A stretch of 64,000 nucleotides of DNA from UBA1563 sp041671545 (GCA_041671545.1 JBAZBI010000001.1:248001-312000); one strand, 5' to 3'. Positions 8,027-17,131 are shown, counted from the stretch's first letter. The notes: generated by a model from the letters alone, not told the origin. Numbers and translations: made by a program.

Positions 8027-8929
8027 TCACTTGTTAAACCTGTGTCCTCTCAAAAACTCTTCGATCTTCAAACGTTTCTTTCCTTCCTGTTGGATTTCCA
8101 AAATGCTCAAAGAATTATTTCCGCAACCGAATATCAATTCTGTTTGAGTTTCAATTATTTCTCCCGGATTAAGATTTCGTTCAATAACTTTCGTTTTATA
8201 AACTTTATAAATTTTTTGTTGATGAACAAAAAACGCGGCGGGAAACGGTGAAAGTCCGCGTACTAAATTATGAATTTCCGCTGCATCTTTTTTCCAATCA
8301 ATACCACAAAGTTCCTTTGTTATTTTGGGAGCCGGAGATGCAAGAGAATTATCCTGCGGAAGTAGTTTGAACTTTTGCGAGTCAATCATTTCAACCGTTT
8401 CAGCAACTGCTTGGCTTCCGAGCAGACTTAATTTATCATGAAGCGAACCGAAATCATCTTCATCTTCAATCTGAATTTCTTTTTTCAAATAAACATTTCC
8501 GGTATCAACCTTTTCTGCAAGAGTGAAGGTTGTTACACCGGTTGTTTTCTCACCTTTTATTAATGCCCATTGGATAGGTGCAGCGCCGCGAAACTTAGGC
8601 AGAAGCGAACCATGTAAATTAAATGATCCGTATTTTGGCATAGAAAAAATCTCTTTCGGCAAAATCCGGAAAGCTACAACAACAAAAAGATCGGCTTCTA
8701 ATTTTTTGAGTTGTTCAACAAAGGTTGCATCATTAAAATCTTCAGGTTGAAGAACTTTTATGGAATGCTCAATCGCAAATTCTTTTATCGGAGTGAATGT
8801 CACTTGCTTCCCGCGTCCACGAGGTTTATCAGGCGCAGTAACAACGGCAGCAACTTCATGTCCATTATCGAGAATAATTTGAAGAGATGGAATTGCAAAA
8901 TCCGGTGTGCCGAAAAAAATTATTTTCAT
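8027..8929 (-). CDS. fmt: Methionyl-tRNA formyltransferase
   Basis: This 300-residue enzyme formylates initiator Met-tRNA using 10-formyl-THF. The N-terminal Rossmann-like domain begins IIFFGTPDFAIPSLQ. The catalytic signature NLHGSLLPKFRGAAPIQWA lies near residue 110, and the C-terminal OB-like domain starts around 205 (LCGIDWKKDAAEIHNLVRGLSPFPAAF). It lies 6 bp downstream of def, the usual def-fmt pairing, which couples formylation with later deformylation. Confidence 0.95.
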   Translation of the reverse strand: MKIIFFGTPDFAIPSLQIILDNGHEVAAVVTAPDKPRGRGKQVTFTPIKEFAIEHSIKVLQPEDFNDATFVEQLKKLEADLFVVVAFRILPKEIFSMPKYGSFNLHGSLLPKFRGAAPIQWALIKGEKTTGVTTFTLAEKVDTGNVYLKKEIQIEDEDDFGSLHDKLSLLGSQAVAETVEMIDSQKFKLLPQDNSLASPAPKITKELCGIDWKKDAAEIHNLVRGLSPFPAAFFVHQQKIYKVYKTKVIERNLNPGEIIETQTELIFGCGNNSLSILEIQQEGKKRLKIEEFLRGHRFNK

Positions 8930-8935
8930 AAAGAA

Positions 8936-9490
8936 TTACATCGTTCCTTTATCCGTAACCGGGTACTCAATCTCAATTTTTCTTGCTGCAATTTTCAGCA
9001 ATAATTTTTTCACCATCTTTTTCCCTTTATCATCAAGTCGGTCTGTAAAAAATATTGCTTGAAGATGATCATACTCGTGTTGAATAACGCGAGCCAGTAA
9101 ATCGTCATCTTCAAGAACGTGATCGTTTAAGTCCAGGTCTTGATAAAGAAGTTTTATACCAACCGGTCTTTCCACTTTAGAACGAATTCCGGGAAGACTC
9201 AAACAACCTTCTTCCATTATCGTTGTCTCCTCGGAGTATTCAACTATTTTGGGATTTATAAATACCATCGGTTTACTTTTTTCAAATCCTTTTACTGCAG
9301 AAATATCAAGAATGAAAATAGATTTATGACTCCCAACTTGATTGGCGGCTAATCCCATACCATCGGCATTATGCATGGAATCAAACATGTCATTTATAAG
9401 TGTAAGAATTTTCGCATCCACCTTGGAGACGCGAATAGCTTTTTTCTTTAATATTTTATCTCCGTAAAGAGTAATCGGCAAAATTGCCAT
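8936..9490 (-). CDS. def: Peptide deformylase
   Basis: This 184-residue metalloenzyme removes formyl groups from new proteins. All three motifs are present: GMGLAANQVG (about 45-54), EEGCLSLPG (Cys metal ligand, about 93-101) and QHEYDH (about 136-141, HExxH metal site and catalytic Glu). The residues after motif 3 (LQAIFF) differ from the common LDGxLF but stay hydrophobic. It precedes fmt by 6 bp. Confidence 0.95.
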   Translation of the reverse strand: MAILPITLYGDKILKKKAIRVSKVDAKILTLINDMFDSMHNADGMGLAANQVGSHKSIFILDISAVKGFEKSKPMVFINPKIVEYSEETTIMEEGCLSLPGIRSKVERPVGIKLLYQDLDLNDHVLEDDDLLARVIQHEYDHLQAIFFTDRLDDKGKKMVKKLLLKIAARKIEIEYPVTDKGTM

Positions 9491-9501
9491 AACTGTTTTC
9501 C

Positions 9502-10404
9502 TTAACTAATTTCTTCAAATGCGGGCGAAACAGTTTCGGCTTCGCCGTCGGTAAAAATTAATAACTCCGTGGAATAAAAGTACATCCTGATGAGCACCCG
9601 AAATATAATTAACAACTGCTGAATTAGAAAGGTAAGAAGGAGAAAGTAAACCGGCTTTTTGGGGAGCAAACTATCAACAAGATTATAAATTGTCGCTCCA
9701 ATCGCCACAAATACCAGCATGATGAAATATACCGTCATCACTTTAACAAAGTTCTTTTTAATGAACTGGAAAGATTTATAAAGCGAGCGGAACAATTTTG
9801 TTGAATCAACTACAGTGATCGCAACCTTTGTATAATCTGAAATAATATTAATGAGACTAATGAGCAGAAGAAAGAAGAGATAACGGAATATCTGCACCGC
9901 AAATTCAACAGCAGCGTTTTCTTTTTCTAAAAAGATCTCTTTGATCCCGTAATCTATCAGAACGTTAATGCTGATGGCTACAAAGTAAAGCGCTCCAACA
10001 AAAACTGCGATCTTCAGAAATCTAATAAAATATTTTACGCTTCCGTAAAAAAAATCAACCATATGATTTTTTTTCGAATTCGTATAAACAGCAAACAATC
10101 CCCCCAAATAAAAAAGTTGAAGAAGGACATATACTCCGGCAAATGCATAAAGAAGAATCGGAATTGCATCCAGCGAGTTTTGGTAAATATGGCGGAACTG
10201 AACATACCAGAGATAATCAAATCCCATACTCAAATTGTTGTTGATGAGTGAGTGAGCTAATCCTTGCTGCAACACTGAAAATAAAGGGAGAGATAACGCG
10301 AACGCAAAAACGATATTAGTGATCCAGAAAAGGAGAACGAATTTCCGCTGAGCAAAAACCAGACGCGAACCGTTTATAAGAATTTCCTTTATCGAAAGGT
10401 TCAA
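9502..10404 (-). CDS. Multi-pass membrane protein, function unknown
   Basis: This 300-residue protein has about six hydrophobic helices: near 22-45 (FVLLFWITNIVFAFALSLPL), 80-110, 125-150, 170-190, 218-240 and 255-278. There are no catalytic motifs I recognise. It overlaps the upstream M1 peptidase gene by 4 bp and lies 11 bp before def, so it is part of that transcript. The overlap with a secreted peptidase suggests a membrane partner, but that is context only. Confidence 0.7.
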   Translation of the reverse strand: MNLSIKEILINGSRLVFAQRKFVLLFWITNIVFAFALSLPLFSVLQQGLAHSLINNNLSMGFDYLWYVQFRHIYQNSLDAIPILLYAFAGVYVLLQLFYLGGLFAVYTNSKKNHMVDFFYGSVKYFIRFLKIAVFVGALYFVAISINVLIDYGIKEIFLEKENAAVEFAVQIFRYLFFLLLISLINIISDYTKVAITVVDSTKLFRSLYKSFQFIKKNFVKVMTVYFIMLVFVAIGATIYNLVDSLLPKKPVYFLLLTFLIQQLLIIFRVLIRMYFYSTELLIFTDGEAETVSPAFEEIS

Positions 10405-12389
10405 GATAAACCTCCGAAGATCATCAGCAAGTTTTGAATCCAGAAAAACCAGCGAACGGAAATGTACATAGCTCCGCTGTACCGGGTATTCACCGTAAAT
10501 GAATTATTCGCAAAATTGAGATCAAATAAATTTTTTCGTTTGGGATCAATCTCTGCAGCTATTACAGTATTGCTTGTGTTAAAAGTGATCCGTTTAATTT
10601 TTTCTTTGCCGTCCCAAAAAGTTTTTATGGTATCCTTATCGGTGTAGAGATCAATTTCCAACGGAACTGCCGCTTCACCGTCTCGCACAATCGTTACTTC
10701 AGCACAATGGCGCTCGTGAGAAACATCAATTCCAAGTATCTTGTAATCGCAAGTGTAGGACTTTTCATAAAAATCGGTTATCAACCACTCAACATCTTGA
10801 TGACTGTACTTTCTCAAAACCGAAAAAAAATCTTCCGCTTTCGGATGTTTAAATTTATACCGATTAAAATATTGCCGCAAAACAAAAAGAAGTTTCTGTT
10901 CACCAAGGTATTTTTCCAACGTAAAAAGAAATAACGCTCCCTTTGCGTATGAGACGGATTGATAAACTCTCCTATTCAATAAACGGAAACTCGTATCGCT
11001 TAACGTTCCAAATGTTGCATACGAATAATACTCCGCCATCAGATCAGCTTCAAACGGTTTGGGGATTTGTGTAAGCGTATAAATAAAGGGAATTCTTTCT
11101 ATCGCAAGAAGTTCCATTCCGGTTACAGGCAAATAACCGAAAAGTTTGAATGATGCGAATCGTCGTCCATATTTTTTTTGCAATATTTTTTGAGAAACGT
11201 ATTCAGCAAAACCTTCATCAAGCCAGGCTTCGGTAGTTTCGTTGTTGGCGAGGATACCATAAAAATATTGGTGGGAGAATTCGTGGAGAATTAGTTCATC
11301 TAGGTCTTTAGTAAACTCGGGCGAAAAATAATCTTTGGAAAAAGTGAAGAGCGCGGGATACTCCATCGCGCGGATCATTCCGGCTTTTGTTGGTGCATCT
11401 ATAACCGTTAATGTTTTGTAAGGATATCTCCCGATGTTTTTTTCAAAAAAAGAAAAAGCATTGTTCACCGCAGTGCAAATTCTCTCTCTACTCCCTTCAT
11501 TTGTAGTTTGAAGGATGTAATGAACCGCAACTTCCGAATGATCTTTCCTTTTAATCTTTTCTGTGAAATCTAAAACATCTTTAGCGGCAAGCCAGGCAAA
11601 ATCATGGATGTTTTTTTGAACTACTTTATATGTTGTAATCTTTGTCTCAACTTTTTTGCCGATCACTTCTCCCGAAGAAGCAAGCACGAAACCGTTGGGA
11701 ATAGTTATTTCAAGTGAGTAATTGGAGAAATCCGCATAGAATTCCGTGAAAGGATAAAATGGTTCGCAAACCCATTTACCGTTTTCATAGACTCCCAATT
11801 TGGGAAACCATTGAGCCAGAAAGAAAAATATTTCATTCGCATCATATCCAAAACGGCTGTAGGCTTTCGGAATTTTTACTTCATACTCAAACGCAATTTC
11901 AAGTGAATCATTTTGCGTTGCAGGTTTATCTAAAACTATTTTCGCTACCGTGCTGTCAAATCGGTTATCAGTTTTATTCGTGGAATAATTCAGCTTTTTC
12001 GCCTGATGATTTACAGCAACGCTGTTTATTGAAATATGTGAAAGAGAATTGTCCGAAATCCTTCTTCCCCCTAAAAATTCAGTTCCTCTGTTACTAAACG
12101 CATTCGGATAAAGATGGAAATAAAGTTCGGATGTTGGAATGGCAGTTGAATTTTTCCACTTTATGATCTGTGAAGCTTTAAGCAGCTTCTTTTTAACATC
12201 TAAAAAAACTTGGATTGAATAAGAAGAGAATACTTTAGCCGGTTGCTTTGCTATAATTTTATTTGAATCATCAACACTAACTTTTACAGTTACACTATCA
12301 GTTAAACCGCCAACGGCACCAATTTGCGTTTCTTGGAATTGAAAGAAAGCATAAAAAAGAAAAAGGGATATGAGAGCTAAGTATTTCAA
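10401..12389 (-). CDS. Secreted M1-family metallopeptidase
   Basis: This 662-residue protein has an N-terminal signal peptide (KYLALISLFLFYAFFQF). The M1 zinc site is HEFSH (near residue 370), followed 18 residues later by the third ligand in WLDEGFAEYV. The exopeptidase GAMEN-type loop reads RAMEYPALF about 30 residues before. The N-terminal beta-sandwich (about 40-250, LDVKKKLLKASQIIKWKN onward) matches the family. It probably trims peptides outside the cytoplasm. A C-terminal hydrophobic stretch (ISVRWFFWIQNLLMIFGGL) may anchor it. It is the first gene of a group with the membrane protein, def and fmt. Confidence 0.88.
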   Translation of the reverse strand: MKYLALISLFLFYAFFQFQETQIGAVGGLTDSVTVKVSVDDSNKIIAKQPAKVFSSYSIQVFLDVKKKLLKASQIIKWKNSTAIPTSELYFHLYPNAFSNRGTEFLGGRRISDNSLSHISINSVAVNHQAKKLNYSTNKTDNRFDSTVAKIVLDKPATQNDSLEIAFEYEVKIPKAYSRFGYDANEIFFFLAQWFPKLGVYENGKWVCEPFYPFTEFYADFSNYSLEITIPNGFVLASSGEVIGKKVETKITTYKVVQKNIHDFAWLAAKDVLDFTEKIKRKDHSEVAVHYILQTTNEGSRERICTAVNNAFSFFEKNIGRYPYKTLTVIDAPTKAGMIRAMEYPALFTFSKDYFSPEFTKDLDELILHEFSHQYFYGILANNETTEAWLDEGFAEYVSQKILQKKYGRRFASFKLFGYLPVTGMELLAIERIPFIYTLTQIPKPFEADLMAEYYSYATFGTLSDTSFRLLNRRVYQSVSYAKGALFLFTLEKYLGEQKLLFVLRQYFNRYKFKHPKAEDFFSVLRKYSHQDVEWLITDFYEKSYTCDYKILGIDVSHERHCAEVTIVRDGEAAVPLEIDLYTDKDTIKTFWDGKEKIKRITFNTSNTVIAAEIDPKRKNLFDLNFANNSFTVNTRYSGAMYISVRWFFWIQNLLMIFGGLS

Positions 12390-12417
12390 GAGTAATTAGA
12401 TAGTTTATAAAAAAAAA

Positions 12418-12478
12418 CGAATGAATGAAAATGAATGAATGAATGTTTTCAATCAGTCATGCAGCCATTCAACCATCC
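12418..12478. repeat. GAATGAATG-family repeat; rest of 12390-12682 empty
   Basis: GAATGAATGAAAATGAATGA.. with an inverted tail GCAGCCATTCAACCATCC is related to the repeats at 2484 and 7867. The remainder of the 293-bp gap (12479-12682) shows no gene or clear RNA. Confidence 0.5.
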
Positions 12479-12682
12479 GATTGATAGTCCGTAACCTTTT
12501 GGTTCTGAGTCTGCCATGTTAAGTTTTAATAGTTGAAATATGAGTGATTGCTCACCCTTGATGTAAAAATATGGAGAATAATTTTATTTCGCTAACTCAT
12601 CTGTTTCGTTTTGTAGGCAGGCCGATTAAATTCCTATATTCGAGAAACCGTAGAGGTGGGATCACATGACATAATAGACTCA

Positions 12683-13126
12683 TTAAGAAATAATTATTTT
12701 TGTACTATCTGACCAAGTGAACGACTCAGATTTCTCCCAACCTTTCTCTGTTAAGGTTACATAGCAACCTGTAATTGTACACTTGCTATATGTTGAGTAT
12801 CCAACTGCCGGAGTGATATAGAGTTTGAAAGCCTTATACTTCGTGAAATTTATTCCAACCGAGTCTATAGGCCCATTTAATTTTATACCGTATGCTTCAG
12901 TATTGCCTGAGTAATAAACTTCCAAAGTGAAACTGGATAAGTAACCAGGCGACCCTTCAAAATGGTACATGAGTTTCGCATGCACTGAGTCCGGATTAGC
13001 GGTAATATTCAAACTATTCACGACAAAACGCGCTTTTGAGGGTAAAGAAGAAATTGGGTTTGAATTTTCTTTACAAGAAAAGTATGTTAAAGTCATGATT
13101 AGGATTAAGATGATTTTAAATTGCAT
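12683..13126 (-). CDS. Small lipoprotein, function unknown
   Basis: This 147-residue protein has a lipoprotein signal (FKIILILIMTLTYFSC, lipid Cys at about 18, then KEN). The remainder is mostly beta-strand (ARFVVNSLNITANPDSVHAK; SFTLEVYYSGN), perhaps one Ig-like domain. It is the last gene of the cassette-like run, and an attC-like palindrome lies 27 bp upstream of its start. No family recognised. No clear attC-like half follows its stop, so the array appears to end here. Confidence 0.65.
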   Translation of the reverse strand: MQFKIILILIMTLTYFSCKENSNPISSLPSKARFVVNSLNITANPDSVHAKLMYHFEGSPGYLSSFTLEVYYSGNTEAYGIKLNGPIDSVGINFTKYKAFKLYITPAVGYSTYSKCTITGCYVTLTEKGWEKSESFTWSDSTKIIIS

Positions 13127-13152
13127 AATTAGTTCCTCGAAATTGTTACATC

Positions 13153-13227
13153 AAATAACGGCGTGTTATCTTAAAATCCAACACTACCGAATTAATTACT
13201 AATAAAGTTTTTTTTACGTTTTTAGAC
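13153..13227 (-). repeat. attC-like site (cluster I, site 1)
   Basis: Read on the minus strand, a possible R''-like half (GTCTAAAAAC, 13218-13227) precedes the conserved GGTAGTGTTGGATTTTAA. That stretch can pair imperfectly with ACACGCCG before the terminal GTTATTT (13153-13159). The core (CGGCGTGTT..AACACTACCG on plus) is an imperfect hairpin with a bulge, as attC sites have. The R' box departs from GTTRRRY. Confidence 0.5.
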
Positions 13228-13254
13228 AACTATCGTTTTTCAAACCAAATGTTT

Positions 13255-14220
13255 TTACCACTCACCTAACGGACCACCAAAAGCCCCTTGATCATTACGT
13301 GTTCCATCTAAATCGTTATAAATTGTTGAAGGATTACCGGTATTGATACAAGGAGATAAATTTGTCAAATGGAAATCAGTAACGGATACAAATAAAGGAG
13401 ACGTATCGCCAAGAATCATAAAATTGTATTGCACATTAAAGTGGCTTGTATCTGTTTGGAGATATGATATTCTCGTATCGCCGCTTCCACAACTGTTTTG
13501 ATAGAAAATATTGTTTTGAACTTCTTCAAATATTGGTGATATCAAAACCAAAGCACCGCCATAATTGTATGATCTGTTTTTATAGAACGTATTATTGATA
13601 ATTTTATTTGATGATTCCATCGACAGTATTGCCCCGCCGTAAACATCAGCAGAATTATTATAAAATATGTTGTTGGTTATAGTTGAGTTTGATTGTATTA
13701 AAGCAATAGCGCCACCGTTTTTGGATTTATTATTCCGGAAAATAGAATTTCTAATGGTAACATCAGCATTGGAAATATCTATAGCTCCATTTCTACCGGT
13801 ATCAGGAATCATTGTTAAGTCAACATTTTCTACAACAACAAATTGTAGAGTTGAAGGCTGCAAAGACGCTTTAATGATCACGCCGCTCCAATATTTATCT
13901 TTAGAGGATAATAAAATGGGATTTGATTTACTTCCCAGACAAACGAGTTGTCCTTTAACCATTAGCCTTGATGAATCACTAAAATAGAGACGTACTCCTT
14001 CCGCCACAGTTAAGGTTGTGTTTGAATCGACTACCAAGTCCTTCGTTACCCAATAAGGAGACTTATCAAAAGTTAAAGTGCCTTCAACCGAACCTCCAAG
14101 CTCAGTAAAATTCACAGGTACCGGTTCCGTTATCTGACTTTTTTTAGAACAACCTGAAAGGAAACAACAGACAAGTAAACAGAAAACAGAATACTTTACA
14201 AAACCATAAATCGAATTCAT
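13255..14220 (-). CDS. Lipoprotein with right-handed parallel beta-helix
   Basis: This 321-residue protein has a lipobox FLSGC (Cys about 24). It is filled by beta-helix turns: NAD-V-TIRNSIFRNN, NSTITNNIFYNNSADVYGGA, NKIINNTFYKNRSYNYGGAL and EVQNNIFYQNSCG. Each is about 22-25 residues, with the N-x-F/I-Y-x-N ladder and GGA turns typical of NosD/polymorphic outer-membrane-type helices. This fold often binds or cleaves polysaccharide, but no catalytic set is evident. The C-terminus (SPCINTGNPSTIYNDLDGTR) is the usual end of such helices. It sits between two attC-like sites. Confidence 0.75.
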   Translation of the reverse strand: MNSIYGFVKYSVFCLLVCCFLSGCSKKSQITEPVPVNFTELGGSVEGTLTFDKSPYWVTKDLVVDSNTTLTVAEGVRLYFSDSSRLMVKGQLVCLGSKSNPILLSSKDKYWSGVIIKASLQPSTLQFVVVENVDLTMIPDTGRNGAIDISNADVTIRNSIFRNNKSKNGGAIALIQSNSTITNNIFYNNSADVYGGAILSMESSNKIINNTFYKNRSYNYGGALVLISPIFEEVQNNIFYQNSCGSGDTRISYLQTDTSHFNVQYNFMILGDTSPLFVSVTDFHLTNLSPCINTGNPSTIYNDLDGTRNDQGAFGGPLGEW

Positions 14221-14272
14221 TTTAATAACCCTTTATTCATATGTGACAATATTTATTAGCATATCCATTCGC

Positions 14273-14340
14273 ACTTTAACGGCGTGTAATCCCGTCTTGC
14301 GGGACAAGTTGTTAAAATCCAACACTTCCGAATTAATTAT
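14273..14340 (-). repeat. attC-like site (cluster I, site 2)
   Basis: The same core as site 1 (TTTAACGGCGTGTAAT .. TTAAAATCCAACACTTCCG on plus) carries an extra CCCG TCTTG CGGG hairpin inserted between the arms. A further CCCGTTCTACGGG hairpin lies at about 14360. The site fills the gap between two lipoprotein genes. Confidence 0.5.
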
Positions 14341-14424
14341 TTTTATTTTCCGCACGTTTACCCCGTTCTACGGGTTCATCCACTACTACATGAACTCTCT
14401 GTTTAATAGTTGTGCCAATACAAA

Positions 14425-15150
14425 TTAAGGCATTAAGAATTTCACAATTTCACTCTTCCCTTCCCCAACATTAAAATACTGTTTTCTTCCTGTCTTTTTG
14501 TCGACTACGAAACCCCAAGATGTTATTGGATAAGCTACAACGTACATAGACTGATTCCAATGAATGTTGTAAGTGTTTTTATTTTCTGAACTTGATATCC
14601 AATAGTTATTATCCTGACCGGGAGACGTCATCTCTGCAGCGAATAAATATTCTTCTGGTTTATAAGAAACAAGACTATCAGTATTAAAAAATAGGACGAC
14701 ATACCTCAGATCAGGATAAACTGCCGGTGATGATGCTTCGATTGCTATCGTTAAATATGGTGGAGCATTACCATTCTTTTGAACTGGAATAACCGACAAC
14801 TTTGTTATTGAGTAATTAGGAAGACTATAGAGAGTGGCTGTAACGTTATATTTAACTTGAGCATCATTTCTGATGTATGTTCCATAACCGCTTTTCTTGA
14901 TAACTACTGTCACCGTATCGGAGAAATTACCTTTCACTGACCAATATCCCGCTGAATCGGTGGTTGTCGATTTATCCCCGATTGAGACAACTACACCGGA
15001 TATCTTGTCTACCTGCATGATTCCTTTTGCGGATAACGAAACGTATCCTTTTATTTGCTTCTCATTCTTTACCGATTCAATTGATGATTCTTCTTTACAA
15101 CTCACCAAAAGAAGGCAACAAAGCAAAATAATTCCATAGACAGTTCTCAT
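14425..15150 (-). CDS. Lipoprotein with carboxypeptidase-regulatory-like domain
   Basis: This 241-residue protein has a lipobox LLLVSC (Cys about 18, then KEESS). Residues about 33-110 (IKGYVSLSAKGIMQVDKISG, VVVSIGDKSTTTDSAGYWSV) are a carboxypeptidase-like regulatory beta-sandwich, common as an N-terminal module of surface proteins. The C-terminal half is unrecognised. It is one of five lipoproteins in this array. Confidence 0.7.
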   Translation of the reverse strand: MRTVYGIILLCCLLLVSCKEESSIESVKNEKQIKGYVSLSAKGIMQVDKISGVVVSIGDKSTTTDSAGYWSVKGNFSDTVTVVIKKSGYGTYIRNDAQVKYNVTATLYSLPNYSITKLSVIPVQKNGNAPPYLTIAIEASSPAVYPDLRYVVLFFNTDSLVSYKPEEYLFAAEMTSPGQDNNYWISSSENKNTYNIHWNQSMYVVAYPITSWGFVVDKKTGRKQYFNVGEGKSEIVKFLMP

Positions 15151-15265
15151 ATTTTTTTCCCTTTATAAATTATAACCACTCATTTAGCACAAACTTACTA
15201 ATAAATATTTTTGTTTCATTCATTTCCTAAAATATTCCGTTTTAATTCTATTCTTATTTTTACTA

Positions 15266-15311
15266 CCTATAACGGCGTGTAATATAAAAATGCAACACTA
15301 CCGCCTTTGCT
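15266..15311 (-). repeat. attC-like site (cluster I, site 3)
   Basis: On plus, CCTATAACGGCGTGTAATAT .. TGCAACACTACCGCC. The arms GGC-GTGT and ACAC-TACC-GCC pair with an asymmetric bulge. It is a compact site only about 15 bp from the arr stop codon, so arr plus this site is a typical cassette in size and spacing. Confidence 0.6.
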
Positions 15312-15326
15312 ATCTATAGATTTCCA

Positions 15327-15761
15327 TCAATCGTCAATTGGCTCAACACCAAGTTGCTCAAGTTGTGCAAGGGCGTCCTTCATGGCTTTGAGCGCTTCGG
15401 GCGAGTGAACCTGCCACTCCGTGATCTCACCCATAACCCGCAACGGCTCACGGGAACAACATGACATCCATGGATGACCCTGAGACTTTTGGTGCGACAG
15501 GTTGGAGACATCTTCAACTTCTCCTATTGGCTCTACCATGTAAACTCTACCTGAACCTTCGCCGACCGCGATTTCTGCCTCCCAAATAGCCGCATCCAGA
15601 TTGGGGGTAAGGTAAACATAGGTTGTCATCTTGTCCCGTCCATCGACGTCCAGATTATTGCCGGGCTTGATCAGGTCTCCAGGTTTCAGCTCAGTCCGCG
15701 TACCATGGTAGAACCGCTTCGTCCGCAAGTCGTCGGTTGTACCAGGAATGCCTTGGTTCAT
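15327..15761 (-). CDS. arr: Rifampin ADP-ribosyltransferase (Arr family)
   Basis: This 144-residue enzyme has the length and collinear motifs of Arr, which inactivates rifamycins by ADP-ribosylation from NAD. FYHGT places the catalytic His at residue 19, TYVYLTP gives the Tyr near 48-50, and VEPIGEVED puts the Asp at residue 84; these correspond to the His19/Tyr49/Asp84 triad known for Arr. AIWEAEIAVGEGSGRVYMVE and CSREPLRVMGEITEW also match the family. The gene is visibly richer in G+C than every neighbour, suggesting recent transfer. It begins about 27 bp after an R' box (GTTAGGT), as integron cassette genes do. A housekeeping ADP-ribosyl role is a less likely alternative. Confidence 0.88.
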   Translation of the reverse strand: MNQGIPGTTDDLRTKRFYHGTRTELKPGDLIKPGNNLDVDGRDKMTTYVYLTPNLDAAIWEAEIAVGEGSGRVYMVEPIGEVEDVSNLSHQKSQGHPWMSCCSREPLRVMGEITEWQVHSPEALKAMKDALAQLEQLGVEPIDD

Positions 15762-15785
15762 GTCTGTATTTTCCTAATTTGTGAT

Positions 15786-15838
15786 TAGCACCTAACAACG
15801 TGTTTATTTAAAATTAAACACTACCGAATTAATTATTT
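15786..15838 (-). repeat. attC-like site (cluster I, site 4)
   Basis: On the minus strand, GGTAGTGTTTAATTTTAAAT then AAACACGTTGTTAGGTGC. GTGTTTA and TAAACAC form a perfect 7-bp stem. The terminal GTTAGGT fits the R' consensus GTTRRRY exactly and precedes arr. Confidence 0.65.
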
Positions 15839-15968
15839 AACAATTTATTTTTCTCTTGACTCTTTACTTATTAAAGATGTTATTCAACATTTATTTATTA
15901 AAAGTAATAATTAGATTTTAAATCTATAACAGTTCATTGTAGTAGTCAAATTAATATTTTTGTAACTA

Positions 15969-17090
15969 CTATTCCAATAACAATTTTACTGCTTCGATAT
16001 CATATTCAAATCCTTTAACAGAAACAAATCCAAGTTTTTCATATTTATAGTCACAATAGTCAATAATTTTACCACCAATTATTATTTCATTTATTTTAGC
16101 ATTTGAACAAAATCGTGAAGCTAGATTGACTGGGGGTCCAAGTACTGAATATTGAATCCTATAATCTGGAGCCCCTAATAAACCTACTGTTGCAGAACCA
16201 CAAGCGAGACCAATTCCTACATTTATATTAATGTTTTTAAATAGTTTTCTAATAATTTTTTTATTTAACAAAGTAATATTGTCAATAATTTGAACAGCAG
16301 TATCAATAACACTTTTGGCAGAATTCTTCTCGGAATCAGAAACTGAAAACCACATCACAGCATCACCAATAAATTTATCTAAGAAACAATCGTTATCTTC
16401 AATAATTTCTGCACATAATGAAAAAAATGATGTAATGACCTCATTTAGTTCATCAACTGGTAAAATATTTGTTAAATGAGTGAATTCACGAATGTCCACA
16501 AATCCCACCCCCACTTGAGCAAGGCGAGGGATAAGCTTTTCTGGAGATTTTTCCAGTTCTTTATATATTTTCTCGGGAATTAGTTTGTATATATAATCCT
16601 TTTGTAACCTCATTTGATTAATTCTTAATGATAACATTTCACTACTAGTATTTCTTAATATGTCAGTTAGTTTTCGAGGACTTTTTTTTGTGGAATCATT
16701 TATTAAAAATGATTCTATCGTTTTAATCAATTCTTCCGAATCTATTGGTTTAAAACAACATTCTTCAAAACCCAATGCTAAGAGCCAAGGTCTATCCCCA
16801 CTACCTGCATATGCAGTAACAGCAATAAAAATAGTTTCACCGAATAATTCAATGCCTTTTGCTTCTAAGAATGCTTCGACTCCATTCATTTTAGGCATGT
16901 GAAAATCCATTAAGACAAAATCGGGTTTATCATTTAGACAAAGACAACCTTCAATAAAATCTTTTCCAGATTCATAGGCACTGATTTTTTTAAAGCCATA
17001 TTCATGGCATCGCCTTTGCAAGATAATTCGTGAATGAAGAAAATCATCTACGATGACAATGGAAAAATTTGAAACTTCTTTTCTGAACAT
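15969..17090 (-). CDS. Response regulator fused to class III nucleotide cyclase
   Basis: This 373-residue protein has an N-terminal receiver domain (about 8-128) with acidic pair D15/D16, phospho-acceptor D62 in LMDFHMPKMNG, T92 and K114 (FKPID). A linker of about 55 residues follows, then an adenylate/guanylate cyclase catalytic domain (about 195-370). The metal-binding Asp residues lie in FVDIREFTHL and FIGDAVMWF, and VNLASRF supplies the transition-state Asn/Arg, so it looks active. It likely makes cAMP or another cyclic nucleotide when phosphorylated. No histidine kinase lies nearby. It sits between attC-like sites, an unusual cargo for a cassette. Confidence 0.88.
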   Translation of the reverse strand: MFRKEVSNFSIVIVDDFLHSRIILQRRCHEYGFKKISAYESGKDFIEGCLCLNDKPDFVLMDFHMPKMNGVEAFLEAKGIELFGETIFIAVTAYAGSGDRPWLLALGFEECCFKPIDSEELIKTIESFLINDSTKKSPRKLTDILRNTSSEMLSLRINQMRLQKDYIYKLIPEKIYKELEKSPEKLIPRLAQVGVGFVDIREFTHLTNILPVDELNEVITSFFSLCAEIIEDNDCFLDKFIGDAVMWFSVSDSEKNSAKSVIDTAVQIIDNITLLNKKIIRKLFKNININVGIGLACGSATVGLLGAPDYRIQYSVLGPPVNLASRFCSNAKINEIIIGGKIIDYCDYKYEKLGFVSVKGFEYDIEAVKLLLE

Positions 17091-17131
17091 ATCGAAGACT
17101 CATAAATTATTTAAAAAAAATCTTTCAAGTT

